64,000 bases of DNA, from positions 620,001 to 684,000 of the forward strand of contig SMMW01000622.1 in NCBI GenBank assembly GCA_004794655.1. The letters run 5' to 3'. Shown one piece after another: positions 38,501-50,500 of this stretch. Every line of letters begins with the position of its first letter. Within the stretch, counting starts at the first letter, position 1. The notes beneath the pieces were generated by a model. It was not told the DNA's origin. It saw only the letters and a program-made list of their open reading frames with translations, and ran no database searches. The translations under genes were made by a program, and so were the position numbers. Source of the stretch: Marisa cornuarietis (taxonomy: Eukaryota > Mollusca > Gastropoda > Architaenioglossa > Ampullariidae).

Positions 38501-41500
38501 TGAGGAATTCAGACTTTGCGTTGTGAGATGTTAGATACCCCACTTATTTTGGGGCCAGATTTTTGTGAAGGCTTTACTTGCTGATTTGCTTTCCCCAACC
38601 CCTTCAGAGTCTGGTACCCATTCCACAGCTGGGGGAGTATGCTGCATCACATGGTATTGAACCAGCTAGTGTGCATGCCTTAAGATTTGGAAGCTGTTTC
38701 TCTAACCACTAGGCTGTCTGCATCTCCGTCTTTGTGGGGAACTGAGGAACAGTATGGGGTGAAGATTATAGTACAGTGGTGGAACTGGTTTAGGGGTTAG
38801 AAAAGGGGTGGGGGGGGTTGTAACCCTACCAACGGTGAAGCTAAAATTTTGCTGTGATTTCATAGGGAAGCTGGAAAACTGATCCATTTAAGGAATTTTT
38901 TAGTTGGGAACTGATGAGTTTTGGTAAATAGGAGATCTTAGTATGTCGAAAATCATTACCAGTGCACTTGCATACAGTTCCTCTGTTACCTGTGATGTGT
39001 TTTTTTGTGTGCATGCATGTGGGCATGTGCGTGTGCACCAGCATTGAAGGTATAATGTTTATGTGCAGGAACAGGAATGTTGGTGCATGTGATCTAGCAG
39101 AGGGTAAAACTGAAAATCTGCAGATGAACATAGCATCTCCCACAGCAAGGTAATTTGTTTTATATGCATTGTACACCTCTGTAAAAATTAACTTGTATTT
39201 ATGTTGCCTTTTGGAATTAACTCGTAGGAGTTGCTCCTGAACTGCATTTGCAGAGGGTGCACAAGCACAGTTTTTTTTTTGCAATTAATAAAAAAACTGT
39301 GTGTGTGGGGGGGGGGGGTTCAAGTCTCTATATATGATAAATGAATATAGTTTTTTAAATTCCAACCCAGTCATATTCAAAACCATTTTGAAGCTCAAAA
39401 TGTACACCAACAGCTGAAAATGACAATGTAAGATGAATATTTGAAGTCTAATGTATATTAAAATATTTCATTGTTTTACATACATATATTGTGTAAATAA
39501 TTTTTTTACAACTTCTGCCTCGTAGCCTACTTTCATGACAGGAGTGCTCTGTTCCATACAGTTAACATCTTTCATTTGAATTTAGTACAAGAAAACAAAA
39601 ACTATATTTCTTGCAAATTACATCACTTAAGTGTTGAAAAAAGCTCTTTAAAAGGGCATGTCAAGGATGGTTGTCTTTATTGTAGGTTATTAATAGGTGT
39701 AAATATTGAAACATTGTAGTTCGTGCCTCCACTACTGTTCTAAATACTGTCACGTCGCTTTTCATCTGTATTGAATGAATTAATGAACCAGGTGATAGGA
39801 ATATTTCAGGGTTTTTTTTGTTTTGTTTTTACTTTCAAGTAATAATGGTTAACACACACACAGATCTTGTGCATATCATGAGTATGTGAAGGTGAAGACT
39901 GATAACTCCCACTACATGTATTTTATATTTTATTTCCCTGTTGATTAATAAAGAAGTTTAACTCTAAATTGTATTTTTTCCTTGCTATCATTTGTTTACT
40001 CATTCCCTGATGCTCAGGACCTAAACTTTCTGTCTTAACTGCCTCAGTACAGGTGTTTGAAGTTGTGGTTCGTGGAATAAAAGCTGACTGGTTGATCTCC
40101 CCATTAAGACCCATAGAACAAGCAGTCTCTTTCAAAATGTTCTTATTTTACAAGATTGCTGCAGAAAATCGCAATATAGGTTAAGTGGTTGTCCAGACGC
40201 AGTCCATTTTAAAATGCACTTAATTTTTTTTCAATATGCAAAAAGAGATAATAGAACGTAAACTATTGATCATAAGTCAAGTTGGGAAGGTAGTTGTAAT
40301 AGAGATGATGTTTATTAGCAAAATATGTCCATGAAAACTTTTTGGGTCATAATTAAGAGAGGTTCATAATCGGGAAAGTCTTAATAAAGAGGTTTTACTG
40401 TATTTTTAAACATAACTGATAAAAATTTGCTTTTCTTCTTGTTGCAAATGCAGGTTCATGCATATTCTTAGCTTGACACAAGCAACAGGAGAATATGAAC
40501 GTCTTCTAGAAGGGCTTTTTGAAAATTACCTTCAAATCAAGAGCAAAGACCCACATCTTCTAAATGTGAGTGCCTGATGTAGTCACTCACATTGATTTTG
40601 TATTTTTTATTCTTGTGCATGACAGTATTTATCAACACTTGCATGTCTTTCCAATATATTAATGGCTGAGCTGGTAATAAGCACTTACATTTTGCTTTTC
40701 TTCTCTGTAATGCTTTTAGATACTTTGTGTTTTTTAAAATATTGTGTTTTAATAATCTTACATAAAGCTAATATGCATGTGTAGAAAGACTGTCTTTTTT
40801 CGCTGTGTAAACAAGTTTAGAACTAAAATTTGTGTATTTCTGTGTGTGTTTGTGGGGCGAAAGGAGGTGTGTGAGAGAGAGAGAGAGAATGAGAGAGTTT
40901 TTAGAAGACAGTCTCATGAATGTATCGGTTACTGGTCACTAGGGAAATGAGTTGGATGGATGTTGTAACTTATCCATAGAGGGGTTTGCTGGACTTCATG
41001 GCATTTCATTGTTGTCATTTGTTTCCTCCCGGTTAATTTATATTTTTAGGACAGAATTTGGGGTAATACTGTCTTTTACTGACCTTATCCACTCGTTGGA
41101 AAACAAATGTGCAGTCTTGTAGACCTGTATGTGAAGATTCAGAATAGTTACACTATTATCATGTGTAGACATATATCAAGAGAAATATGCATGTTGCTGT
41201 CGAATACATAATCTCAACATTTATACTCAAGCCAGCATAATTCTAAGATAAAAAATATGAACCTTGGTATTCATTATATTTTCTTATTGTTTTAAAATTG
41301 TGTATATGATCACATTCCACAAAAAAGTTTTATTACATTTTCATCTTTACATAACATGCAAAGGTTATTGTTATTTTTGCTGAGAATCTTGCACGAGATA
41401 GTGATTTTGTAAATAAATCAGCTCATGTACACCATTTCACTTTCTCTAAAAATGTTGAAAATATTGGTGCCCATAGTCATTGCAGAGGTTACATACATAG

Positions 41501-44500
41501 CTTAAGATGCACTTTTACTTTTTTGATGATTATGCTTACTCATTTAGTTTTGTTGTCTTTTATCAAAACTTGCTTCCTCATTGTTTCTTGGTAGCACTAA
41601 GAGAACGTAAGGAAAAAATGAGGAAAGCCACATTTAATCCCCTGCATTTTATCATCATAACGTAATATTGTTCCCTTGTGTACACCTGTATAATCTTGTT
41701 TAACTGTCAGTTATAACAATTTGGCAACATCTGTCACAAAGGACTACTTTTAACAACAATGCAATATTGCAAAAATTAGAAGATGCAGTAAAGCTGTTTA
41801 GCATAAGTCAATATTATTTGCTTTGATTGCAGCTAAATTTAACATCAGAGTGGTTTTGTTTTGTTGATGAGCTGAACTGGTATACATCACATAACCAGGA
41901 CTACAGCCTGATGAAATATGTTCCATTCTTGCCTGTACTTGTCCACTTCCTGTCTGCAGTATCAGTACCCCAGCGGATAAACTTCCCACATTCACATCAT
42001 GAGGTTTGATTTTTTTAATCAGACATTTAGATTAGCTCTGAGTGGCAGTCAGATCAATGGCAGTAGTGTAGTCTTGCATCAGATCAACAGATTAACAGTA
42101 CATGGCTTAATTGTTCACATGTTTTACTTTAAGAACTTTTTGCAGTTTTTTTTTTATTTTTAGCAGTACTAGATTTGTGTCTGTGTACAAACTGTTACAT
42201 GACAGATTTGAAAACTGCTTTTTGTTTGCATCCACGAGTTAGGACTCTCCCTCAAGGTCACCACTAGAGTTAAAGTTTAAATGTATTGCACCACTGAACA
42301 TGCAGAAGTTAGTCTGGTGAATACTTGTTTTGGCTGACAAGACCGAGAAAGGATTTGAGGCAGGTAGTGGGAAATTCCCCTTGAATTGAAAAATAGAATG
42401 AAACCAGATTCAAATTAGCTTTTTTTTTTAGGTTTGTTTGACATGGTCTGTGATCACTTTAAACTTTCTAAATTACTTATTTTGGCCATATCTGCAAACT
42501 GATGGTGGTGGCATTTTCAAGGTATGTCTGGTCCACGCATAAAGTATAACAAATACAGTGCATGATATTTCTTAATGGACTTTACCTTACCTTAATGAAA
42601 TCTTTTAGACATTAATTCTTGTAAAGCAGTTTTTTAAGATTCGATTTCTGGGTTTGAAAACATCCATATTCCCTTTATTAATTTTCCTTTTGACTATACT
42701 AAGCATAGTCATCCCAGTAACAAACTTTTGGGTACAAAGGCTTCGAACTAGAGCATTCATCAGAATCATTTACCATCCCTCTCTGCTCCCAGGCTTCACT
42801 TTAGCACATTGACATCTTGGTATTACACAACAATGACATAACTCTCACTGGCAATATGGCATCTCATTTTCATTCTATTTTCCTTCACAAATGTGATTTT
42901 ACAAAGATATGCTTTTCTACCACATAATCTTCAGATCTTTTTTTGCTGTTTTAGCAGATTCAATGAAGAAACAAAATGAAATCCGGGTGTGAAATTAGAA
43001 GTTGCATTTAAGTGCAAGGAGATGTACTAACAAGGGATTCTGAATGTGATCAGGTGATGCAAAAAAGCAACAGGATAACAGGTCTGCTTGCTACACTGCT
43101 CATGGAGATGTTACCAGGCATTCGCAAGTATCTTGACATTCACACTTTGACCCTTGACTTTTTGCCTCCATTGTTTAACATCATGCAGCCAACCCTTCGG
43201 CCTGTAAGTTTTTTTTTTTATTAGGGAGTTTTTTGGTTGTTTTTATTTTGGCTAACAACTATTGATGAAAGAAATATTTTGTGTGCTAGTCAGTTTTTAG
43301 AAGGAACTTTTTGCCTAGTTTTCTATAATTTTTGTGGAATGGAAAAGTAGTTTGCAAGACCCTAGTCTTAGCCATTCTAGCTGTTAGCACAGATCTGAGG
43401 ATCTGAGATCTGAGCAGGATAATTATCTTTGCGTGCCTTGAGCCAGAGGTCAACTGTACATGTCAGACTGACAGCACATTACCCTATATCGTTCATAGCA
43501 TTTTCAGTGTGGCAACTCTAGTTTGGTGCTAATTGTGCTATATATGAGTGCAGTGCATGTAGGGGAAGGAACCGAGGCCTTTTTTTTTTCATTCAACACT
43601 GAAAGAAGGTCATGTCCTTGTAATAAATAAATGTGACAACATCTTTAGCTTTAAAAAATCCACAATATGCTCTTGGCACTTTGCCCCAGAATGCATCTTA
43701 ACATCAGGTATATGTATGTTTTATTTTGGTTTTGTTGAAAAATATATTTCTGTAGTAATTGCTGACAAATGCTGGGGCTGGCACATGCTGGTCTCTTCAC
43801 TTAACTGTTGGCAGTGTGACATAGACTGTTTTATTTTCTTTTGACTGTTTTGTGGCTTTTGGCTGGGTCATTGTAAAATTGTTCTCGCCCATCATTTGCC
43901 TGTTTGCTGCACACCCCTTTTCCACAGTCATCACATTTGATTTATTGAACAAGTAAGTTTATAACTAAGAAAATTCAGCTTGGGCGTTCGGGGGATGCAA
44001 CGGTTAGCACCTGTCACCAATACAGTGAAGGTTGGCTGTCCTGGGTTCAGCTCTCGTCTCGGACATGTTGTTCTTTCTCTGCATGTGGCATCTGTTTACA
44101 GGGCTGGTTGGGTTGCAGTGATATAGCCTTAGTTACTGGCTCAGCATAAAACACCAATTCCCTCCCTCCCCCTCTGCTTCAGATTAATTTTGTGGATAGT
44201 ATTCCATCATTTTCAGAATATTTTATAGTATTTATTGGAATGAAATATAGGTTTGCAATCAGACAAAATGTATTGTTGAGGATGTAAGATCTGAGCTATT
44301 TAAACCTGTCGGTACTACTACTGCTGCTGCTTTGGTGCAGTATTCGGAAGTAATGTTTATAATGGATGAGTATGAGTTTAGGCGTGTACATACATAAGTA
44401 CATTGTGATGTGCATCATTGTTACATAGTGAATTTGTCCTCATTACCTATAAATTTAACCACATACACCTCAAGGATTTCATTATTTCTGGATAGATAAA

Positions 44501-47500
44501 TATTTTGTTTTTCAAAGATTTCACTTATCTATTGTGCTCAGCTTGTGGTTAACATTTGTTGGTAGCATAGTTAATGTTTTCCCAAACTCTTTCATTACTT
44601 CCACTTATAAAACTTGTTTTTACTTGCAAAATTGGGTCAAATTCAACTTTCTGTATGTTTTGATCTGAAACCATGCAACCAAAAGTATATATATATATAG
44701 TGTCTTCAATCTGCCTGTGTGGACGAGACAGAATGCTGACTCAGGCTGCAAGATGCTTATCCTTCTCTCAACAGATCTGTCCTCTTAAAGTGAAATTTTG
44801 AGAATTTTCAATTTAAGAAATTTAAAATTAAGTTTAAATTCTTTTCTACAGTAAAAAAAAGGTTATATTAAAAACTATGAAATAATGTGTTTGCACATGT
44901 TTATATATGCATATGTGTGTGTTAGGTAGGGGAATGTGTGCTTAGTGGTATTGATGTAACTTGGGTATATAAGTTGTGCATGTGAGTTGAATGTATGAAT
45001 GTGTTTGAGTGGGTGTGTAGGTAATTGAATAAATAGTTACTGGAGATTAAGTTCACTTTTACACCAAATTGCACTTATTGGTAAGAATATTTGCACCCAC
45101 TGTGTGTGTGTGTTTTTTTTTTCAGGTGAACACACAGCTGTACAGTGGAAGAGAAAAAGATGACCTCACACATCTTGTACATGTCATGGTTAATTACAAC
45201 CTGACATACAAACAGGAACGCACACCTGAAGGCCAATACACTTATGTTCTTGAACCGTATGTATTCATGTTTTGGAATCTCTCTTGGCACTTTTGTCAGA
45301 CTTATAGGTGATTGTACAAAGGCTGATTTTTATGTGGTTGATAGACATTTTATTGACTCTGAAACAGAATGTGAAATACTGAGATTCTTGTAGTGTAGCT
45401 GTGTAGTAGTGAATGGATGAAAAAAAATTCATAAGAAAACCCAGTGGTGTGCTGTCAAGGCTAGTCCCCTAAGAGTCACAAGTAATCATTTTTTTATTTG
45501 ACGATATTTTAACATAAAGCGTTTTAGAATTATTGAAAAGCGCCGGGGAAAAATGTGTCTTGCCTGAGTTGCCTCTCTTCAAACCGTAGCGCCACCAAGC
45601 ACCTGCTGCACTCAGGGAACTAACCTTCGCAGTCTCTTCCGCGTTTCGCCTGCCGTTGAATAGAGTAGATCACGTGGTCTGGGGACTAGGACCAAAGCTC
45701 CGCTTCCCCTCACGCCTTCAGTGCCTGTGTTAGCGCCAGCTTGTCCCTTGTGTCAAGTTACGTGTGAAGTTTCTACTAAAGATCGACAGGAATCCATGGT
45801 TGCACAGTCACAATCTCCAACCTAAGTATGTTAGTACATTTTGGTGTCCAGTGAGCGTACTTAACTCAGGATTGACTGAAAACAAAAATCTTTTTGTAAA
45901 TGGAGGGGGAGAAATCTGTTCCCTCCAATACGTCATCAGGAGCCCGCGATGGCTCAGCGCAACCTTGCTTTCAATCAGTCTTTGCCAGCTATGAAACTTG
46001 CTATGGCGCTAAGCTCAACAACGTTTAAACATTATGAAGAGCTGCATACAGTTAATGGTGATAGGCAAAATAACTCAGTACCTAAAACTTATGACAGGTA
46101 AAGGTGAAATAAATGATGGTTTAAAACAACCGAGATGATGTAGCCTGTTAACTATGTTATGCAGTGTCTGCATGGTGTAGTGGTTACACGCAGCGCCTTT
46201 ACTCTGAAAGGTATTGCGTTCGAATCCTGAGTGTTTTTTGTTTTGTTTTGCGATTTTTTTTTTGTACTCAGATATGATGAATTCTCTTTCAAGCCTTTCA
46301 TGAAGACTCACAGATTACTAAGCGAAACTGTATAATCTCTCTGTGTAAAGTCATATCGATAGACACCTAATTTCTACTGTCATACATTGATATCGAAATA
46401 TAGATATTTTAGACTCACAGGTGATAGAAATTGCTTTAGCTTAGTAATAACAGTTATTGCGTTTGAAAGAGGATATTTTTATTTTTTACATAGCGTGTAA
46501 TCTAAAATACTTAACAGGTTACATCGTCTCACTTGTTTTCGACCATTTCCCCTTTCTAACGTCATTTAATGCTTATATATGGTATCTACAAAATTATCTG
46601 GTATTTTCACATAAATCATGATCTTATAATCAACATTATTATTAAACCTGATTTGTTCGTCGATTACTTGTATTACTATTTATGTAGTACGAAATACATA
46701 TTGAGTCATCAAGAGAAATGCAGAAATCGCGTAGCTTACCCCCACCCCCCACCCCCCAGTCCCCTAGCTGGTCCCCAGTGGGAAATCCCACCCCACGCCA
46801 CTGAGAAAACCTATCATAAACATACTAAACCAGGAGGTGAAAGCATTTTAATTACAAGCTCTTCCATCTTCTGAACCCACATGAATAGACAAAACATATT
46901 TTTGTTGTTTGAAACTGTTATTGTTTATCATAAATGACATGTTTGTAAAGTATCTTTTTTCAATCTTACATGATGCTGCTGCTTTTAGACTATTAATGTT
47001 CTCCCCTAGCATGGGAGTGTTAATGCTTTTTGTCTGCTTGTGGTACTATTAGCTTATGGTATCAAAATGTTGTTTTCACCAATCACCCAAAAGTCATAAA
47101 TGGAAAAGAAGGGGGGATTTTGCCAGTTGTCTTGAGGAAAAAATTTGCTTCTAAATTTTAATTTCTTCAATGATTGTGCCATGACATGTTGAATAGGCCC
47201 AACAACTCCAACAGGAGCTAACTGAACTTTTATGTGGTCATAGGGACCTTACTGATCAAGCAAGCAAGCAGCCAGTAGATTGTAACTTTGAAACACTGAG
47301 CCATTGATGCTGTTATTAAAGTCTTTACGATTGTGTAAAAGGTCCTTACAAGGTCCCTGATCCCTGGGAGACCTAGGGTGCCTGGATTTTCAGGTGTTTG
47401 ACAAAGAGTGGCTTGTATCCTGAAGTGACTAGTCATGAGTGAGTGCTCTCAGCTAGCTGCTAGTGTACCTTGAGAAGTGGTAGTAGGTGGTTGTGTAAGG

Positions 47501-50500
47501 AGTGACGAATGATCACTTAGCTAGCTGCCAGTGCGCCCTGAGTGGTAGTAGATAGTTGTGTTGCCTAGATAGTAGTATCATTGTTTATTTAGTCAAAAGG
47601 AGAGAAAGCAGAATTAACACATAGGTAAAGAAAGTAACTGATTTCCAAGTATTGCTTTTAAAAAGACTATAAAGCAATATCTGGTATAATCATTGTATAC
47701 TGTTTCACTCATAATTCACATTCACGTTGCAATATGAATGAAAGACTTTGTCTTCCGTGGAAAACTTCTTGCTGTTTCAGAGATTGAAATTTAGTTCACC
47801 TCCTGTTTTAAGGATTGCAGATCTCATTATTTCACATGGCTGTGCTTTTCAAAAATATACTGAGGACACTGAAATGTTCAGTCAGGTGTAGATGAGCAGT
47901 AAATAGAATGGATGCCGATCAGAACGGAACTTATGTCCCTCTGTTCTGCTGTAAATCTTGTTCTGATCATGAGTGATTTAGCAATCATAAGGAAATAGCT
48001 GTTTGTTTTTTTTTAAATTCAGTGGAATATCTTGGCAACACCATTGATCATATTCTATCAATGCAAGAATACATTAGATAAGTTTGCCACATCTGTTTAT
48101 TAGAAATTGATGCATTGCACCCATATAGTGATATTTTTTGGAACATACCTATGCCCCACTTTTGACTGTCTTATCCTGATTACCTCTCACCTCAACTGCT
48201 GCAACTCTGTCTAATGTTTCTCCAGATAAATTCGTCTCATGCCTACAAAGGGTGTAAAATAGAGCAGTCTAACTTATGGTAGTGACAAGGAAAAATGTGA
48301 CCATATCTCCACTCTGTTAGAGATATTACATTGGTTGTCTGTTAAACTACACCTTCATTACAAGCTAGCCATCCCAGCTTTTTTTTTTGCTGCTATGTGT
48401 GTATTGCCTATTGCAGACTCTATGTTCGTTGAACATAGGGGATTCCTATCATTCCTAAAATGAATCTAAAGTTTGACCCACAGAAGTTTGCATTATGCAG
48501 CCTCGACTGTGAAATACGTTACCACCCTGCTTTTCCTGGTGACTGGATTACTGATGTGTGTTTTTGTGTGTGTGTGTGTGTTTTATGGTTGTAAGAGGTT
48601 GTGTGCATGTGTTAAAGTATCTTTTGTGACAGGAATATTTAGTAACTGCATGTGACAGTGCAATAAGTCATGTACCATTAAAATATAGCACAAGAGCTCA
48701 TAACTGTCACTTAAATCCAAAAAGCACTCTTCCACAAAAAACTTTGAAAAATTGCACAGATACAGTTCAGGCAGAAATGTCAAAGGAGATGTTGATAATC
48801 ATGATAATCAACACTAGGATGCATAATTTATAAGATTATAATAAGATTAGAAACAGCTTGATACTGAGGCAAAGTATTCCTGCAGATTATTTTTAGTTTT
48901 CAAGAGTTCATATAGCCAGTTATTGCACCGCTGTTGTCATCAGAGGGAGCAAGTGGACAGAAGAAGGTTGCAAAAGCCAAAAACAGTTGACTAGGTGGAT
49001 TAAGTGAGTAAAATTCGTATGCAAGAAGGAAGATAGATTAACAGCTAAGTAACCAGTGGGTTAGTAAAGCACCTAACAGTGAACTAGCTGCGGAAGTACA
49101 GTCGGACCTTGCTAAGTTGAACTCAAAGGGACCCGAAAAAAAAATCGACTTACAGAGTTTTCGAGTTAGGGAAAATGGCGTAATAGGCGGGAAAAACCAC
49201 ACTGACATGAACTCTATTCAGTGCTTGTCCCGATAAGAGACTGACAAAGTGTAGAAAACATATTTTTCACAGTAAGTTTGCGTGTGAACCACCAATGGTC
49301 CACTGATCAAGCTACCACTGCCACCGCCTGAAAGGATTGTCAATGCGGGTGGCCATAAATCTTGACCAGTGATGCACGGCCTGCCGACTTGAAGCGGCCG
49401 TGGGAAAAGTTTCGTGTCGGCCAGTTCCCCTGGATCGGTCAACTTCAAAGGGAGGACTGGTGTGAGAGTCAGTTAGTTGTCCACTGCGCAACAGAGCACG
49501 CAACGAACCTTTAAACAAAGATGAAAGGAAAATGGGATAAAAGTGTCTTTCTTGAGACAGTTTGGAACAGTTTGAGACATATAATTGCGTCTGGTTGGTG
49601 ATGACTCAAAATTCGACTAACGGAGGTTGGAAGCCAAAAATTCTTTGAGTTAAGGAGATCTATAAAACACATTGTTCTTATGGAATTTGGCCGGGAACTA
49701 ACAATTAATTCAAGTTCAAGTTCAAGTTGAACTAACAATTAATTCGATATAGGAAGGTTTTCGACTTAGGGAAGGTCGACTTAGCGAGGTCCAACTGTAA
49801 TTCATCAGACATGGGGAGGATGAAGCATGCCAGTCAAACTCCCAAGAAGAAGAGATACCTGTCCACACTGTTCATTCATAGTACACATTACTGATAAAAA
49901 TTACTTGAGACTAATGGGAAAGGGGAGAGAGAGACCAGAGTGGTGGCTAGTTCAGAAAACAGAGTTTGACAAAGTTCTTAACACTTCCCTATTTTCTTTG
50001 AAGAATCATGGCAGATGTGCTAAACAACATAAAGATTCAGTCATCATTGGCAGCAAGACAGTCATTAACTTGAAAGTTAAAACTGGATAATTGAGTGATT
50101 TGTGCAGTTTCAATATGCAGACAGCTTTTGCTGACGATGCCTCACATAGCATTATTCACACTTGCTGCTTTAAAAAAAATGATATTCTTACAATAAAAAC
50201 TTGGTTTTAGCTTGTAACTTTTTTTTGTTTTTTGCAAGAATAAAAAAAGGTGAAAAAGTCGTCAGTGTGGGAAGAGTGGTAGGAAATAAACTACTATTAA
50301 AAGCTCTTTAAGTTAGAGTAACCTGGCCTACTGTAACTGTCTCCAAGAGATGGTTCACTTTATGAATTAAAAATAGCTCCAGTTGTAAATTTGTAATTAA
50401 GAACTTCTAAATAACAGTTTAGCCACAGAATGGCTGCTCCTACCTTAAATTCATAATAGCTTCATTTTAAAAGCATCCATTGTAGAAACTATCATGGCAC

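Larger units (their letters stand above)
33217..39068. other. CHTF18 intron 13 interval, expected exon not found
   Basis: Other CTF18 proteins have about 37 residues between N-T-L-Q and the sequence of exon 14, containing a L-F-x-V-W-Q motif. Exon 14 enters with one base completing a codon, so an exon of length 3n+2 is required. I found no such reading here. The interval holds LINE family A, a hAT MITE, a GAAACATTT-type imperfect repeat (about 35440-35600), a perfect 27-bp tandem duplication (37105-37158) and an S1 SINE. Confidence 0.6.

Noticed and set aside
46163..46236. Functional tRNA gene
   Set aside because: A and B boxes are good but the acceptor stem does not pair, and it lies inside a transposon.
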